Positions 46,010 to 56,690 are shown, numbered from the stretch's first letter. The stretch is DNA of 64,000 nucleotides from Heliopora coerulea (GCA_030142905.1 JASJOG010000296.1:186001-250000), one strand, 5' to 3'. Made by a program: numbers and translations. The notes: generated by a model not told the origin, from the letters alone.

Positions 46010-46140
46010 CTCGGCCCACAAACCAACTCGGCCCAGACTTAACGACAACTCGGCCCAGTTAAATACCAAATCCGAGTTGGCCAGGGCCACGTTGGTTTCT
46101 GAACTGGGCTGAGGTGGTGTTTACGTGGGCCGAGTTGACC
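46010..46140. repeat. 'caactcggccca' clustered repeat
   Basis: Four to six copies of aactcggccc(a) in direct orientation and the complement near 46080-46135. Confidence 0.5.
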
Positions 46141-46933
46141 GTTTTCCAGCTACAAGGCTGTATCCGTTATCCAGTAAAATTCGACAGAATGTATAACGTA
46201 TAGTGCTGGCGTTCTTGGCAAGCCAGAAACACGGTAATAAAAGTGATTTTGCTTGGGTCTAAAGGCATTTGATTCCAGTAACTTGCAAGCTTCAGCACAA
46301 AGACAATCCTGATGTAAAACCCGTTAAAATTTGTGCGTTTAACTCATTTGTAGTTTTGGTTTCGATTTCAAACATTTGTACTACAAGTACAAGTACACGA
46401 GATAGCTCTAATGCTTGTCTGTTTAAATTTCTCCTGTTGTTTCCCTTACTCACTGTTAAAAATTGCCACTATTTGGTTATCACTAATCTACTATTCGGTT
46501 GGATCCAGCAATATGGTATATAGCGCATTCCTAGCTCCAGCAGTAGTCTATTACCATGCGATATATTACTGTTGTTTTGATTGGATGAGAATGAGATGAG
46601 GAGTCACTTGCAAATGACTGCCTGCACATAACAATGTTTTTTCACCAGAAAAAAATGCTTTGCTGGAAATAATATTTGAGCAATATGTTATTTAACCGGT
46701 GAGCAAGGCGCCTCCACCCACATGTCTAAATTACATTGGAAAACTACATCAAGTGATAATCATTGAAATTAAATGATACGTTAGGAAAAAGCAAGACCAT
46801 TCAACTAGGCAAGGCTGTCCAAGACGTGAACCAAAACATTTCAAAACCAATCGAAAAGTAAGACGCACCTGTAAAAGCATATAAACTGATTTATGCAATT
46901 TTAGTGATGTTAATGCATATGTCCTAGCTTTAT

Positions 46934-47165
46934 TGTCGGAGACTGGATTAATTAGACTGTCAGCGACTTGAAGTGTGGCTTCCTGTGAGTAAACGAGTCG
47001 AGTTTTTTTTCGGGTGAGTGAGCGAGAAAAGATGTGTTGTTTTTACAGTGAGACGGTGAGTGAGAGAGTGAGACATCTTTTGTGAAAGTAAAATAAAATC
47101 CTAAAAACTCAAAACTCTGTGATCTGGCGCGAAGTACGGCTTAGCGGAGGCAAGCATTCGCGACA
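46934..47165 (+). repeat. Bel/Pao 5' LTR
   Basis: 232 bp, TGT...ACA, contains 'gtgagtgagcgagaaaag' and 'gtgagtgagagagtgagac'. An aataaaat sequence (about 47091) may be the polyadenylation signal. No TATA box was assigned with confidence. Confidence 0.93.
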
Positions 47166-47167
47166 TC

Positions 47168-47183
47168 TGGCACCTCCGACGGG
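47168..47183 (+). promoter_or_regulatory. primer-binding site
   Basis: tggcacctccgacggg starts two to three bases after the LTR. TGG fits priming by a tRNA 3' CCA end. The tRNA species was not identified. Confidence 0.6.
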
Positions 47184-47206
47184 ATACTAAAGGTGGACAT
47201 CGAACA

Positions 47207-50200
47207 ATGAGTGATTCGACGGGAAAATTACAGGCGAAATTACAGCTGCTACAACTAACGCAAAACAAATCCAAGGGTATTGTTGACAAGGGGAATATAG
47301 ACAAGATTCGACGCCATAAAGAAGCTTTGGAGACGATAATAGCCGCTGTAGAAGAACTAAAGAGAGATGTCGAGCAAGCCAAGCTTGAGAACGGAGAGAA
47401 GATTGAAGAAGTTGACGAATGGGGAAAAGAGATTGAAAATCAAATCGACGAAGCGGACGTTCAAGTGGACTCCCTACAGCGCTGTCTCAAAGAAGCTGCT
47501 CTTCACTCCGAAAACGAGAAAAGGGATCGAGAGGAAAAGCTGTTAGCCCGACAACGTGACGCTCAGCTGAAATTCGAAAAGGAGCTGCTAGAACAGAAGA
47601 CGAAGCTACAACCTCATGAACAGCAAACGAGCTCGAAATCTACCGAAAGGGCACGAGTCAAAATGCCAAAGCTAGTCATCACGAAATTCGACGGTAAGTT
47701 TACAAATTGGTTGGCATTTTGGAATAAATTCGAAGCGGAAGTCGGTTCAACAGATCTACCAGCTGTGACCAAATTCGCGTATCTCAAAAAGCTAGTTCAA
47801 CCAAACGTGCGTCTCGGGATTGATGGCTTGCCATTTACTGTAGAAGGATACGAACGTGCTAAAAACATTCTCAAGACGAACTACGGAAAGACGAGTGAAA
47901 TTATAAACGCGTACGTCGGGAATATAAGAGCACTTCCAATCATTTCCGGATCAGATCCTGCGAAAATTCACGAGTTTTACGAGACATTGACATTTAACGT
48001 TCAATCTTTGGAAACCTTGGGAAAGACAACCGAATGTTGGTCAATGGTCCGTGAAGTTCTCGACAAGTTACCGGGCATAAAGGCGGAGCTCGTTCGAGGC
48101 GACAAAGAATGGCAAATGTGGGGTTTCTCACAGTTGCTCAATGCCCTTCACACTTGGAAAGAAATACATCCGATTGATCAAGTTGGTGTAAAACCACCTA
48201 AGCCACCGCGCAATCGAAGTCTGTATGGCGAAGAACAGCGTGGCCCACCACAGCATAGATGTGTCTATTGTAACGACGTCTCTCACAAGTCTTTCCAGTG
48301 TACCAAAATAACGACCGCCAAGGACAGGAAGAAATTGCTGCAAGAGAAGGGCCTATGTTTCAATTGTACCGGGGGGAGACATCGTGCGGTGGATTGCAAG
48401 AGTCGTTGGACTTGCTCTCATTGCAAACAAAGGCATCACACATCCATTTGCGACCAAGCCACCAAACTACCGGGAGGTGACACAACAGCAATGACAGCGA
48501 CGCAAAAGGGAGAGAAAGTATGCCATCCAGTAGTTATCGTGAAAGTGAATGGTGTAAAATATCGAGCGTTATTGGACACCGGTTCAACAAGCACGTACAT
48601 CTCAGCCCACTTGGTAAAATTGATGAACATCAAACCTGCACAAACGCTTACTCGAAGTATCAAAACAATCGTGGGCCTTGTTACCAGGCGCATCGAGACC
48701 TACAATGTTCACATCAGCGACACCAAAGAAAGGCTTGTCCTACCGGTTTGTGCCACGAAAGTCGATCGACATGAACTGTTAACGCTCGAAAACCCAAATT
48801 ATCCTGAGATCGTAGGGAATTTTCCCCATTTACGAGGAGTCCAAATGGAAGAGACAGCAACGAAGAGCGAGTTGCCCATTCACGTAATTCTGGGAACTAA
48901 CGAATACACGAAGATTAAGAAAGGTGGTTATCTACGTGCTGGATCCATGGGTCAACCTGTAGCTGAGCACACCAGATTTGGGTGGACAATCATGTCCACT
49001 GGCGCCGAGGTCGATCTCCAGAATATGTTTCTCACGCAGACCACAGTTGGTGACTACGAGAAGTTATGTCGATTGGATGTTCTTGGTTTAGAGGACAAAC
49101 CCACTGGTGATCAGAGTGTAGTGCATGCAGAATTCCTTGAGCAGCTTCAACAAAGTCCAGATGGTTGGTACTCCACGGGACTTCCTTGGAAGGGGAACCA
49201 CCCTCCTTTAGCGAGTAATAAGGTTGGCAGTCTCAAGCGCCTTGAGAGTTTGGTAAAGCGACTGAATCGAAGTGGAAGAATTGAAGCCTACGATGCTATT
49301 ATCCGGGAACAGCTAGAAGAAGGGATTGTGGAAGAAGCTGACGCTCCAGCTGAAGGAAGAGAGTTTTACATCCCTCACAAGCCTATTGTACGAGAGAACT
49401 CCCAAACCACCAAGATAAGGATTGTCTACGACGCCTCTGCCAGTGAAAACAACGCCACTCCTTCCCTCAATGATTGTCTCGAAGTCGGACCACCTCTCCA
49501 AAACCAACTATGGAAGGTACTGGTGCGCGGAAGATTCCACGCGGTTGCCATCGCCGGTGATATCAAGAAGGCGTTCTTGCAAGTGCGCATACGATCCGAA
49601 GATAGAGATGCACTTCGCTTCCATTGGATCCACCCTGAAAATCCCGAAGAAATACGCACCTTACGATTCACTCGAGCATTATTTGGCTTGGGACCATCAC
49701 CCTTTCTCCTTGGGGGAGTAATTCAACATCACCTTAACAACTGCAGAGCTGAATACTCCAGGTACGTCGAAGAAATTGAGAAAGGCCTGTACGTGGACGA
49801 CCTTTTGTCTGGAGGACAGACTGTTAAAGAGGGCGGAGAGATGAAGACTAAAGCTACAGAGATTTTTAGAAAAGCTACGTTCGAGCTTCACAAGTGGAAT
49901 TCTAATGCCCCGGAGTTGGAACACACCGCATTACCTGAGAACGAACCAGAAATCAGCTACGCCAAGCAACACTTGGGCATGAACATGGGCGAGTGTGGCT
50001 TACTCGGCCTAAAGTGGGATAAACAAAGAGATATGATCGCCGTTTCTTTCCCTAACGAAAAGGCTACACCGCCAACCAAGCGGAATGTCCTTTCAAAGAT
50101 TGCTAAAGTCTACGATCCTCTTGGGATGGTCGCACCATTACTGTTGCAAGGGAAGCTCCTCTACCGTGAAGCCTGCGAAGGGAAGTTTAGCTGGGACTCT

Positions 50201-52393
50201 AGTCTGCCACCAGAACTTATCAAACGTTGGAACAAGTGGGAAAATAGCCTTCCCAAGCAAGTGGAAGTTCCTAGATCTCTCGCGAAAGCACGCAAGCCAA
50301 TCAAGAGTATCGCACTACATGGGTTCGGAGACGCAAGTGGCCATGGGGTGTCTGCAGCCGTTTACGCTGTCGTGAATCAACAATCAACAGTGAATCAGGG
50401 GCTTGTCGTCGCACGAGCTCGGCTTGCAAAGAATGGATTAACCATACCTCGTTTGGAGCTGGTAGCAGCTCACATGGTGGTGAACCTGTTGGCAAATGTC
50501 GAAGATGCCCTCACCGGATTTCCAGTGAAATCACGTCGAGCTTGGACTGACAGTAGCGTCGTCCTTCATTGGATCCGTGGCGCTGGAAAATACAAGCAGT
50601 TCGTCGGGAAACGGGTGAGAAAGATTAGAGAACACGCTACCGTGTCGTGGAGACATGTACCAACTAATGAAAACCCCGCCGACCTGGGAAGTCGAGGTGG
50701 TTCGGTAAACGACAACCAAACGTGGTGGAACGGACCTGCCTGGCTGAAAGATCCAAGACAGTTTCCACCAAATCTAGCGGCAACAGCAACGCCAGAGTCA
50801 AGTGCTGAAGTGAAGGCAACTAGAGAAATTTTCGCCCTAGCAGTCGATGGCCAAGATGCTCTGGATGAGCTATTGGAGAAGGCTACCCTCTGGCGAACGC
50901 TGAGAGTGGGGGCATGGATTCAAAGATTTTTGTACAACGCAAAGGCACAAGGCCAACGTTACGAAGGACCACTCACGACAGAAGAAATCAACAAACAGAA
51001 GACCTTCTGGCAGAAGAGGATACAGAAACATGCCGAAAGTTCCGGAGTATTTGACGAAGAACGAGCGCAACTCAACCTACAGCCAGATGTGAAGGGAGTC
51101 TTACGATGTTATGGCAGAATTCAAGATCATTATCCTGTATACATCCCAGATTCTTCGACCTACGCTAAGAAGCTGGTACAACACGCTCATGTAGCCACTC
51201 TTCACGGGGGAGTGGGCTTAACTATGGCCAAAGTTCGAGAAGAGTCTTGGATTCCACGGCTAAGACGACTGAGTAGACGAATTATCAAAGACTGTGCGGG
51301 ATGCAAACGTTTCCAGGCACAAGCCGTCACTATTCCACCGCCCGGGATGTTACCCACCGACCGTACCGAGGGGAACTATCCATTCGAGGTCATTGGAGTC
51401 GATTACACAGGTCCTTTGTCTTTCAAAGTCTCCGCAAAGAAGGAAGGGAAAGCGTACGTCCTTCTGTACTCGTGCAGCCTCACAAGAGCGCTCTATTTTG
51501 ATCTCATGCCGACGTTGGAGTCTCAAGATTTCATCCGCAGTCTGAAAAGATTCATTGCCAGAAGAGGTCGGCCTCGAAAGGTGCACTCCGATAATGGCGG
51601 TACGTTCGTTGGAGCTGCGAACTGGCTTCGCCTGGTCATACGAGAAGAGCAGTGGAACGATTTCCTGGCGCGGAACGATATAAAGTGGCAATTCAACTTA
51701 AGCCGCGCCCCATGGTGGGGCGGCCAGTTCGAGAGGCTGGTGGGCCTCGTGAGGAGAGCACTTTACAAGACTATTGGTCGTGGCTTGTTGTCGTGGCAGG
51801 AGCTGGAGGAAGTCCTTCTAGATGTGGAAGTAGCTCTTAATAATCGACCTCTGAGCTACGTTGAAGCTGACGAGTTAAGGCCAATACTCACACCGAATGC
51901 GTTGCTCTACAACCAGCCCAACGTCATGCTGGAACTCCAGCCCCATCAAGTAGAGGATTCTGTCCTGAGGAAGAGAGCAAGGTACTTGATCAAGTGCAAA
52001 CAAGCAATGTGGTCCCGTTGGTCCAAAGAATACGTCCGAGGGCTGCGGGAACGTCACAATCTGAAACATGGCAAGAAACCTGCCATCGCAGAGGGCGACG
52101 TGGTGATCATCCGAGGAGATGACAAAAACAGGAATAAATGGAAACTCGGAGTAGTCAACGAGTTGATTGTTGGGAAAGATGGAATCGTTCGAGCAGCAAA
52201 ACTACGAGTAGGAACAGACCGAATTTTGGACCGTGCAGTTCAACAGCTCTATCCGCTCGAGCTTTCGTGTGACAGGTCGACACACAAGAATGATTCTGTA
52301 CTTAACCCCGAAGCAGCTACATTTAGGCCGCGGCGAGACGCAGTGGTAGCAGCAGGAATTCGAGCTAGGGAAATTCTTAACGATGAAGCCTAA
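47207..52393 (+). CDS. Bel/Pao gag-pol polyprotein
   Basis: A 1728-residue protein. Residues 1-150 are a charged coiled coil. From about 152 ('KMPKLVITKFDG') comes the DUF1759 gag domain, then CCHC-type fingers from about 351 ('CVYCNDVSHKSFQC', 'CFNCTGGRHRAVDC', 'CSHCKQRHHTSIC'). The aspartic protease is at about 455 ('ALLDTGSTSTYIS'). The reverse transcriptase spans about 735-900 ('RIVYDASAS', catalytic 'YVDD' at about 862). RNase H begins at about 1039 ('GFGDASGHG', 'AWTDSS', 'NPADLGSRG'). The integrase has an HH-CC finger from about 1326, core D in 'GVDYTGPL', D in 'HSDNGGTF' and E in 'GGQFERLVG'. The C-terminal DUF5641 region contains 'WSKEYVRGLRERHN'. All expected catalytic residues are present and there is no stop or frameshift, as expected for a single-frame Bel/Pao gene. 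Confidence 0.95.
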   Translation: MSDSTGKLQAKLQLLQLTQNKSKGIVDKGNIDKIRRHKEALETIIAAVEELKRDVEQAKLENGEKIEEVDEWGKEIENQIDEADVQVDSLQRCLKEAALHSENEKRDREEKLLARQRDAQLKFEKELLEQKTKLQPHEQQTSSKSTERARVKMPKLVITKFDGKFTNWLAFWNKFEAEVGSTDLPAVTKFAYLKKLVQPNVRLGIDGLPFTVEGYERAKNILKTNYGKTSEIINAYVGNIRALPIISGSDPAKIHEFYETLTFNVQSLETLGKTTECWSMVREVLDKLPGIKAELVRGDKEWQMWGFSQLLNALHTWKEIHPIDQVGVKPPKPPRNRSLYGEEQRGPPQHRCVYCNDVSHKSFQCTKITTAKDRKKLLQEKGLCFNCTGGRHRAVDCKSRWTCSHCKQRHHTSICDQATKLPGGDTTAMTATQKGEKVCHPVVIVKVNGVKYRALLDTGSTSTYISAHLVKLMNIKPAQTLTRSIKTIVGLVTRRIETYNVHISDTKERLVLPVCATKVDRHELLTLENPNYPEIVGNFPHLRGVQMEETATKSELPIHVILGTNEYTKIKKGGYLRAGSMGQPVAEHTRFGWTIMSTGAEVDLQNMFLTQTTVGDYEKLCRLDVLGLEDKPTGDQSVVHAEFLEQLQQSPDGWYSTGLPWKGNHPPLASNKVGSLKRLESLVKRLNRSGRIEAYDAIIREQLEEGIVEEADAPAEGREFYIPHKPIVRENSQTTKIRIVYDASASENNATPSLNDCLEVGPPLQNQLWKVLVRGRFHAVAIAGDIKKAFLQVRIRSEDRDALRFHWIHPENPEEIRTLRFTRALFGLGPSPFLLGGVIQHHLNNCRAEYSRYVEEIEKGLYVDDLLSGGQTVKEGGEMKTKATEIFRKATFELHKWNSNAPELEHTALPENEPEISYAKQHLGMNMGECGLLGLKWDKQRDMIAVSFPNEKATPPTKRNVLSKIAKVYDPLGMVAPLLLQGKLLYREACEGKFSWDSSLPPELIKRWNKWENSLPKQVEVPRSLAKARKPIKSIALHGFGDASGHGVSAAVYAVVNQQSTVNQGLVVARARLAKNGLTIPRLELVAAHMVVNLLANVEDALTGFPVKSRRAWTDSSVVLHWIRGAGKYKQFVGKRVRKIREHATVSWRHVPTNENPADLGSRGGSVNDNQTWWNGPAWLKDPRQFPPNLAATATPESSAEVKATREIFALAVDGQDALDELLEKATLWRTLRVGAWIQRFLYNAKAQGQRYEGPLTTEEINKQKTFWQKRIQKHAESSGVFDEERAQLNLQPDVKGVLRCYGRIQDHYPVYIPDSSTYAKKLVQHAHVATLHGGVGLTMAKVREESWIPRLRRLSRRIIKDCAGCKRFQAQAVTIPPPGMLPTDRTEGNYPFEVIGVDYTGPLSFKVSAKKEGKAYVLLYSCSLTRALYFDLMPTLESQDFIRSLKRFIARRGRPRKVHSDNGGTFVGAANWLRLVIREEQWNDFLARNDIKWQFNLSRAPWWGGQFERLVGLVRRALYKTIGRGLLSWQELEEVLLDVEVALNNRPLSYVEADELRPILTPNALLYNQPNVMLELQPHQVEDSVLRKRARYLIKCKQAMWSRWSKEYVRGLRERHNLKHGKKPAIAEGDVVIIRGDDKNRNKWKLGVVNELIVGKDGIVRAAKLRVGTDRILDRAVQQLYPLELSCDRSTHKNDSVLNPEAATFRPRRDAVVAAGIRAREILNDEA

Positions 52394-52544
52394 GAACAAT
52401 GAACTTTTTAACTAGATTGATTTCGAACAGATTCTTTTGTAATTTGTGTTCATGTTAAACATTGGTCCGCTGACCTTACGTGGTGTGAACTCTTAGCGTT
52501 ACAGTCTCCTAAAAATTTACAGCACATGCCTCCAGCCGGAGACA

Positions 52545-52557
52545 TGTGGGGGGAGTG
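52545..52557 (+). promoter_or_regulatory. polypurine tract
   Basis: A G-rich run (gtggggggagtg) immediately before the 3' LTR, where plus-strand priming is expected. Confidence 0.7.
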
Positions 52558-52789
52558 TGTCGGAGACTGGATTAATTAGACTGTCAGCGACTTGAGGTGT
52601 GGCTTCCTGTGAGTAAACGAGTCGAGTTTTTTTTCGGGTGAGTGAGCGAGAAAAGATGTGTTGTTTTTACAGTGAGACGGTGAGTGAGAGAGTGAGACAT
52701 CTTTTGTGAAAGTAAAATAAAATCCTAAAAACTCAAAACTCTGTGATCTGGCGCGAAGTACGGCTTAGCGGAGGCAAGCATTCGCGACA
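52558..52789 (+). repeat. Bel/Pao 3' LTR
   Basis: Same 232-bp length as the 5' LTR, with one base different. Followed by the ttat target duplication. Confidence 0.93.
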
Positions 52790-52845
52790 TTATGACGAAC
52801 ATCTTTCATTTTCACAAAATCTTTAAGATCATCTTTTTTGACATA

Positions 52846-54216
52846 CAGTGGGTGCCAAAAGTATGAGTCCAGTCCCAATTTTTTCCAAAAATTCGAGAAA
52901 AGTGTATCTTCTGAAAAATAAACTTGCATTAGATACTTGAGCATGTACATTGAGATCTGCAGTTGTCTCCCACCTTTTGTCCTTCAAATATTTTGCCATA
53001 TATAATTTCAAAATAAATTTATGTAATTCTCAACACACATGTGTGTCAAGGATGGCTAAAGAGCTAAGTGAAGGAGTTAGAGGACAAATTGTTGCTCTAA
53101 GTAACGAAGGTTTCTCACTGCGACAAATTGCTGCAAAGATAGGAGTGTCGAAAGGTGCTGTGCAGCGAACCGTGGAAAGGTTCAGAAAAACTATATCCTA
53201 TTCCAACCTACCAAGGTCTGAGAGACCAAGGTGTACTACATCACAAGAGGATCGGTTCATAAAAATAACTTCTCTGCGTAATAGAACTGCAACTGCTTGT
53301 AATATTCAATCCTCAATTAACGCAACCCGAGAGAAAACAATCTGCAAAACAACAGTAAGAAGGAGATTGGCTGCAAGTGGTCGGAAAGGAAGAGTTGCAG
53401 TTTCTAAACCGTTCCTGCGTCCTAAAAATAAGCGCAAAGAGATTGTTATGGGCAACAAAATGCAAAAACTATGGTGTAGAAGACTGGAAAAAAAGTACTT
53501 TTCACTGATGAATCTAAATGTCAAAGCCATGGAAATAATCGCCGCATTTATGTGAGACGAAAACCTGGTGAAAGATTGTTAAATCAGTGTATCGAATCCA
53601 CAGTGAAACATGGTGGTGGAAACATCCAAGTCTGGGGTTGTTTCAGTTTTAATGGCGTCGGGGATCTTTACAGGATAAAAGGCATTCATAAAAAAAGCAA
53701 TACCATTCAATTCTCCAAAGCCATGCAATACCATCTGGCAAGAAGTTATGTGGGAGAGGATTTACCTTAGTACAAGATAATGATCCTAAACACAGTTCTA
53801 ACCTGTGCAAAAGTATTTAAAGAATTAAGAAAACCATGGTGAATTGAAGCTAATGGCATTTCCATTTCAATCTCTCGACGTTAATCCAATTGAACACTTA
53901 TGGGATGATTTAAAAAGAGAGAAAGTGAGACATACAATTACAAGCCAGGACAGGCTATGGGATGTACTTTCTCAATGTTGGAATAGCATTGAACCGTCAA
54001 CACTTCAAAAACTTGTCAAAACCATGCCAAAAGAGTTGAAGTTATTTTAAAAGCTAATGGAGGACACACTAAATACTGAAATCATGTAAAAACTACTTTA
54101 ATTTATCCGATTTAAAAGTAAAATTAAAAATTGTTGTGACACAGAGCGATAATATTGTTCAAAATTAAAAATACACATTCAATTCTAACTGGACTCATAC
54201 TTTTGGAATCCACTTG
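52846..54216 (+). mobile_element. Tc1-like DNA transposon, broken
   Basis: The ends cagtgggtgccaaaagtatg and the complement of catacttttggaatccacttg are inverted repeats of about 27 bp, flanked by TA at 52844-52845 and 54217-54218. The transposase inside is frameshifted at several places. It lies 57 bp downstream of the Bel/Pao element, in the same intron. Confidence 0.88.
53052..54050 (+). pseudogene. Tc1 transposase pseudogene (DD34E family)
   Basis: ATG at 53052 begins 'MAKELSEGVRGQIVALSNEG', with the HTH 'LRQIAAKIGVSKGAVQRTV', a second DNA-binding part with 'KTTVRRRLAASGRKGR', and the catalytic start in another frame ('VLFTDESKC', first D). Then follow '[14 protein letters not shown]' and the second-D region (about 53765-53810, shifted again). 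The end, 'DVNPIEHLWDDLKRE', carries the catalytic E, then 'WNSIEPSTLQKLVKTMP'. At least three frame changes make it inactive. Confidence 0.85.
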
Positions 54217-54814
54217 TATGTCTAGAGTAGAAACAATCTATTCTGAATTGTGCCGACACAACTGCAGTCGACGGCCAAAGGAAAGGCAGCAAATTACACT
54301 TGTCAGATCAACTGCATTTGCGTCGGTACAATTTAATACAGGTAATTTTTCTACTCCACGCCAAACATGTGACCCGAAGGTGCTATTCTGCAAGATTTTA
54401 GCGACGCATTAACATTAAATCAAATATAAAGCACACGCGCATTGCTTTTTAAATGCCGGATACGTCAGTATAAAGAACAAACAATGCAATGAATTGTATT
54501 AGTTTCAGTTCATGTATTCAGAATTGTATTTAGATTCGGATTTTGATGAGCTACGCCCAAGTGCAAGAGTAACCGCAAACTCAAAAGATATACGGCAAGT
54601 GAAAACGAACGCTAGCATGAGTCCTAGCGAACGGGAAAACTTCAGCGTTGAACTCGTTTCACCGTGAAATAAGGTCTCTTGAGTTAATTATTAATAGTGA
54701 CAGATTCCAGATTCCAGGTTTTCCAGTTTACCGTATGAAAACACTATTTTAACCTTATGAATTTCCGACTTCCGGAGTTCTTTGTTCTTTACACCTTGCC
54801 GTTGTTTATTTTAG

Positions 54815-54981
54815 GTGCTGAAGCGGTTGAACAGCTGTTTCAACATTCGAAAGGTTTAATCCAAGCCTTGGTACCACTGTCTGATAAATGTCAATGCTCA
54901 ATCCGGAAACACAAAATGTCGATATATCGCCGAAACTTTGGACTTTTTCTGCTCCGTTGGTTGGTGTGTTTGTTCCTTTAA
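54815..54981 (+). CDS. armadillo protein gene, candidate last exon
   Basis: The acceptor gttgtttattttag opens 'GAEAVEQLFQHSKGLIQALV' in the phase left by exon 2, giving '...HEIAKTGAEAVEQL...', which reads smoothly as a helical repeat. The open frame ends at TAA 54979-54981. Whether the last 30 codons (hydrophobic 'FGLFLLRWLVCLFL') are translated or an internal donor is used cannot be decided. Confidence 0.5.
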
Positions 54982-55307
54982 ATGGTTCTAGCAAACTGTA
55001 GTTGCTCAAGCAATCAACTTTCTTCGTGTTTTCTTGGCAGATTTTTTAAAGGCCAATCTACTCGTAAGAAATATAGCGTGTGGTTTAACGTTTTGCTGTT
55101 TGCAGTTTTTGGACATTAACGATATGTTGCGAATGTTCCATTACTTCCTGTAAGGCACTGAATCATCAGTGAATCGTATGCATGAGGGTGATAATAAATA
55201 GCCAAAATCACGCATTCACTATGAGCCAAAAGACCACAGATTAGGAGAATGAAGAAACCTGGTCAAAGCAGTTCGCAACCATATTCGAGAATAACGTAGG
55301 CTATATA

Positions 55308-56634
55308 CAGGGTGGGGCGCGGGAACTTCCTTATTTGAGAATGAAATAAAAAACTGTTCACGCTTCACAATTTTTTATTCTTATTTTATGCGTGTCACAC
55401 CAAATTGGAAATTTACTTTTACACAGTTTTAAAGACAATATCTCTTAAATGGCCACCTCCATTGTCAATACACTGATTCAGACGATTTCGGAAGCTCTGG
55501 TCTACTCTTTCCAGCATGTTGAGCGGTATATTGGCTATTTCGGTTCGGATGGCGTTCTGTAGGTCTAACAGGGTTTTGGACGATTGTTATAGACCAGGGA
55601 TTTGAGATAACCCCATAGGAAATAATCACAGGGGGCTAAATCAGGCGAGCGCGCAGGCCAGTTTACATCCCCTCTCAGGGAAATCAGTCGTCCGGGAGAG
55701 GCTTCTCGCAAGAATCCCATTGAAATCCTGGCGGTGTGGGCAGTGGCCCCATCTTGCTGAAACCACACATTGTCATTGTCCAGGTCCATATCTTCGAGAG
55801 CAGGCATAAAAAACTCCTGGATCATTGGCAAATAATGGTCTGAAGTCACGGTTACGGCATGATTGTTTTCTTGAAAAAAGTAAGGGCCGATGATCCCTAC
55901 TCTTGACATTGCACACCATACCGTGACACGATCCGAATGAAGGGGCCTCTCATGAAGTTCCTTGGGATTTCTTTCACTCCAGTATCGCATATTCTGTTTG
56001 TTAACACAGCCACTAAGGTGAAAATGTGCTTCGTCCGAGAAGAACACAAGTGTACCGTTGGGTAAGGTGTCAACCAGCTGTTCACATGATGTTTGTCGGG
56101 CTTCATAATCACGTTCCGTCAGTTGTTGGACCATAACCATTTTGTATGGGTAAAGATGGAGTTGATCGTGAAGAATTCGACGAAGAGAACGTGTTGACAT
56201 GCCAAGAGCAGCTGAATATTTACGAGCGGAACGCTCGGGAGACTGCAGCATAGACTGGCGAACCCGTTCGACATTCTCAGGTGTTGTAACGGTCCTTGTT
56301 GGTCCTTTACTTCTTTTGGACACACTCCCCGTTTCTTTGAAGGCATCCACCCACAATAAAATGGATTTACGATCAGGAACACGGCCTCGAGAAGGAATTT
56401 TGAAGTGACGTCGGAAGGCGCGTTGCACCGCAATGACAGCGTGGCCGTTAGAGAAATACGCCTTGACGGCAAAAGCACGCTCCTCCCTCGACCACTGCAT
56501 GTTTGCAATTGACACGCGTGTGAAAACAAACCTCCCACCCACCCCCTCCTAGCCAGCCCTCCCCCACTCTCCCGTGACCGTTGTTATCATAACCACACAC
56601 ATTTCAAATAAGGAAGTTTCCGCGCCCCACCCTG
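55308..56634 (-). mobile_element. DD41D mariner-like (IS630-Tc1-mariner) element
   Basis: The ends cagggtggggcgcgggaact and, at the right, its near-perfect complement (agtttccgcgccccaccctg) are TIRs of about 28 bp, flanked by TA (55306-55307 and 56635-56636). The 1327-bp element carries one transposase gene on the minus strand with a single frameshift near the 3' end. Confidence 0.92.
55390..56542 (-). pseudogene. DD41D transposase, one frameshift from intact
   Basis: The likely start is the ATG of 'MQWSREERAFAVKAYF' (near 56500), downstream of the first in-frame ATG at 56542. HTH regions are followed by the catalytic segment: D in 'VFFSDEAHFHLSG', D in 'WFQQDGATAHTAR', and D in 'SPDLAPCDYFLWGYLK'. 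I count 41 residues between the second and third aspartates, the spacing of DD41D elements. The open frame stops at 55565 just after 'VYNNRPKP'. One base out of register the expected tail continues ('ALLDL..AIRTEIANIP' region, 'MLERVDQSFRNRL') to about 55430. A single missing A in a poly-A run would explain it. Confidence 0.88.
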
Positions 56635-56690
56635 TACATGATACAATACTTTAGCCATCAGGGCTTTTGTGAAGGGAATCTCTGTTTAAT

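Larger units (their letters stand above)
46934..52789 (+). mobile_element. Bel/Pao LTR retrotransposon, apparently complete
   Basis: Two 232-bp LTRs (46934-47165 and 52558-52789) start TGT and end ACA. In my reading they differ at one position (cttgaagtg against cttgaggtg). A TTAT duplication flanks the element. A primer-binding-site-like tggcacctccgacgg follows the left LTR, and a G-rich polypurine tract precedes the right LTR. One uninterrupted gag-pol frame of 1728 codons fills the body. LTR identity and the open frame indicate a recent insertion. It lies in the last intron of the armadillo gene, same strand. Confidence 0.95.
41490..54981 (+). pseudogene. armadillo-type helical-repeat membrane protein gene, damaged
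   Basis: Three exons join in phase 1 by GT-AG introns (41490-42344, 44215-44526, 54815-54981). The N-terminus 'MDPNRKIAFFLCLGAVGG' with 'AGIIFTVAYLRK' is a short cytosolic start plus one transmembrane segment. The rest is alpha-helical with armadillo-like spacing ('FIIHWCYADDEDSVLKAF', 'INFGGLEALCHTIYRS', 'SGDEDLVSWSPFLIHEIAKT'). The layout recalls ARMC10-like outer-membrane proteins, but I cannot assign orthology. Three lesions are present: TGA at 41580-41582, a 1-nt frame change near 42085-42095, and TAG at 44235-44237. The 10.3-kb last intron contains a Bel/Pao element, a Tc1 element and a palindrome. Confidence 0.65.

Noticed and set aside
47101..52399. Many short open frames on both strands within the Bel/Pao element
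   Set aside because: Shadows of the single long gag-pol frame; no motifs and no start context.
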